NCBI GenBank assembly: GCA_964479435.1
Contig: CAYZME010000050.1
Location: forward strand, 1-14,952
Reading direction: 5' to 3'
Length of the DNA: 14,952 nucleotides
DNA from: JAAYKS01 sp964479435
GTDB lineage: Bacteria; Bacillota; Clostridia; Saccharofermentanales; UBA5734
Position numbers and translations under genes: made by a program. Under the pieces are notes generated by a model. The model was given only the letters and a program-made list of their open reading frames with translations. It did no database searches and was not told where the DNA came from. Below, piece after piece: positions 13,639 to 14,952 of the stretch; positions within the stretch are counted from its first letter, which is position 1; each line of letters opens with the position of its first letter.

Positions 13639-14952
13639 ATGTCAGAGGTCAATCCATATTCATTCGAAAACAAAACATACAAAGAGGCCTATCGTCATAC
13701 CACCAGCCACATCATGGCACACGCGATCAAGCGACTGTTTCCCGGTACGCGTTTTGCCATCGGGCCGGCCATCGAGGATGGTTTTTATTACGATTTGGAC
13801 TCTGACGTGACGTTTACGCCGGAGCATCTCCCGCTTATTGAAGCGGAGATGCGCAAAATCTGTAAAGAAAATCTACCGCTGGAAAGATTCGAGCTGGCAC
13901 GTTCTGAAGCGTTGGCATGGATGAAGGATGAACCGTACAAATTAGAGCTGATTCACGATTTGCCGGCGGAGGCCATCATCAGCTTCTATCGCCAGGGGGA
14001 TTTTGTTGACTTGTGCGCGGGTCCGCACATGGATGCCACCGGCCGCATCAAGGGCAATGGCATCAAGCTGATGAACATAACGGGCGCTTATTGGCGCGGT
14101 GATTCGTCGCGGAAAATGTTGCAACGGATATACGGGACCTGCTTCCCTTCAAAGGCGGAATTGGAAGCCTATTTACTGCGTCTGGAGGAAGCCAAAAAGC
14201 GTGACCATCGTCGCCTGGGCAAAGAGCTGGGGCTATTTGTGCTCATGGATGAGGCCCCGGGCTTTCCTTTCTTTCTTCCCAGAGGGATGGTGCTCAAAAA
14301 CACGCTGATCGATTATTGGCACGAGATTCATAAGCGCTACGGCTACGTGGAAATCAGTACCCCTTTGATTTTGCATCGCGCGTTATGGGAGCGCAGCGGG
14401 CATTGGTCGCATTACAAAGACAATATGTATGCTACGGTCATCGACGAAGAGGACTTCGCCATCAAGCCCATGAACTGTCCCGGCGGAATGTTGGTTTACA
14501 AGACCGAACCGCATTCCTATCGTGAATTACCGCTGCGGGTGGGCGAACTGGGGTTGGTTCATCGCCACGAACTGTCAGGGACGCTGCACGGCTTGTTCCG
14601 TGTGCGCTGCTTTACCCAGGATGACGCACATATCTTTATGACCCGCGACCAGATGAAAGATGAGATCAAAAGCGTGGTGCGCTTGTTCGATGAAGTGTAT
14701 ACCCTGTTTGATTTACCGTACCAGATTGAGCTTTCCACGATGCCAGAAAACCATATCGGTACGGCAACAGAGTGGGAGGAGAATCAGGAGGTTCTCAAAA
14801 ATGCCATTCGTGAAATGGACAAACCGTTTGTAATCAGTGAAGGTGACGGTGCCTTTTACGGCCCCAAATTGGATTTCCATCTTGAAGACAGCCTGGGACG
14901 CACCTGGCAATGTGGAACCATACAGCTAGATAGCCTGTTGCCGGAGCGCTTT
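13639..14952 (+). CDS. thrS: Threonine-tRNA ligase, 3' part beyond the window; lacks the TGS domain
   Basis: An open frame of 438 codons without a stop at the right edge, so it is truncated only by the window. It charges tRNA-Thr with threonine. The protein begins directly in the editing domain: H20/H24 of HTTSH, the block IGPAIEDGFYYD (41-52), and C126/H130 of CAGPH form the editing site. The class II catalytic core follows, with C280 (KPMNCPGG) and H331 (FTQDDAHIF) as two zinc ligands and GDGAFYGPKLDF (402-413) near the window end. The remaining His ligand and the anticodon-binding domain lie outside. The usual N-terminal TGS domain of about 60 residues is absent. The start is secure, because AGGAGG (13625-13630) is 8 nt before the ATG and the terminator lies directly upstream. 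Shorter TGS-less ThrS with NCPGG occur in Clostridia-type bacteria. Confidence 0.97.
   Translation, partial: MSEVNPYSFENKTYKEAYRHTTSHIMAHAIKRLFPGTRFAIGPAIEDGFYYDLDSDVTFTPEHLPLIEAEMRKICKENLPLERFELARSEALAWMKDEPYKLELIHDLPAEAIISFYRQGDFVDLCAGPHMDATGRIKGNGIKLMNITGAYWRGDSSRKMLQRIYGTCFPSKAELEAYLLRLEEAKKRDHRRLGKELGLFVLMDEAPGFPFFLPRGMVLKNTLIDYWHEIHKRYGYVEISTPLILHRALWERSGHWSHYKDNMYATVIDEEDFAIKPMNCPGGMLVYKTEPHSYRELPLRVGELGLVHRHELSGTLHGLFRVRCFTQDDAHIFMTRDQMKDEIKSVVRLFDEVYTLFDLPYQIELSTMPENHIGTATEWEENQEVLKNAIREMDKPFVISEGDGAFYGPKLDFHLEDSLGRTWQCGTIQLDSLLPERF

Noticed and set aside
1..14952. CRISPR arrays, insertion sequences, integrase or attachment sites
   Set aside because: No regularly spaced repeats, transposase-like frames or terminal inverted repeats were seen. 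The tRNA end at 1-32 is not repeated elsewhere in the window, so no integrated element is supported.

Overview
The window looks like chromosomal core DNA of a fairly GC-rich member of the Bacillota (Firmicutes). The evidence is a threonine-specifying T-box leader in front of thrS, a DUF1934 (YwiB-type) beta-barrel protein, a YceD-rpmF pair with a four-cysteine L32, a DUF512 radical-SAM-like gene directly before der, and a YtvI-like AI-2E family permease. I see no phage, transposon, integron or CRISPR signature. No species can be named from the sequence alone.

Layout. Positions 1-71 hold the 3' end of a tRNA with an encoded CCA, then its terminator. From 127 to 7243 seven genes run rightward: DUF1934, yceD (DUF177), rpmF, DUF512, der, typA/bipA and mltG. 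A near-consensus promoter (579-607) drives yceD-rpmF, and rpmF is followed by a hairpin terminator. DUF512 and der overlap by 8 bp, and typA and mltG follow closely. A hairpin at 7293-7324 separates this block from a convergent leftward operon read 10770 to 7302: a short prepilin peptidase, a CPBP intramembrane protease, the AI-2E family permease and a Dabb-domain protein. Two of its three junctions are 4-bp ATGA overlaps. From a divergent spacer, glgP (glycogen phosphorylase) runs rightward from 10940. It is followed by a consensus promoter, a complete T-box riboswitch and thrS, which runs off the right edge.

How the genes fit together. YceD, L32, Der and BipA are all linked to 23S rRNA or 50S subunit production. 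The uncharacterised DUF512 protein (PDZ plus cysteine cluster) sits among them and is translationally linked to Der, so a role in 50S maturation or RNA modification is a fair hypothesis. MltG sets glycan strand length at the membrane. The leftward operon is almost wholly membrane proteins, two of them proteases, with no pilin genes in view. ThrS here lacks the usual N-terminal TGS domain and is under tRNA-Thr control through the T-box.

Most of the window is ordinary housekeeping DNA. I do not see a clear new defence, toxin or mobile system. The best leads are the DUF512 context and the peptidase/CPBP/permease operon.
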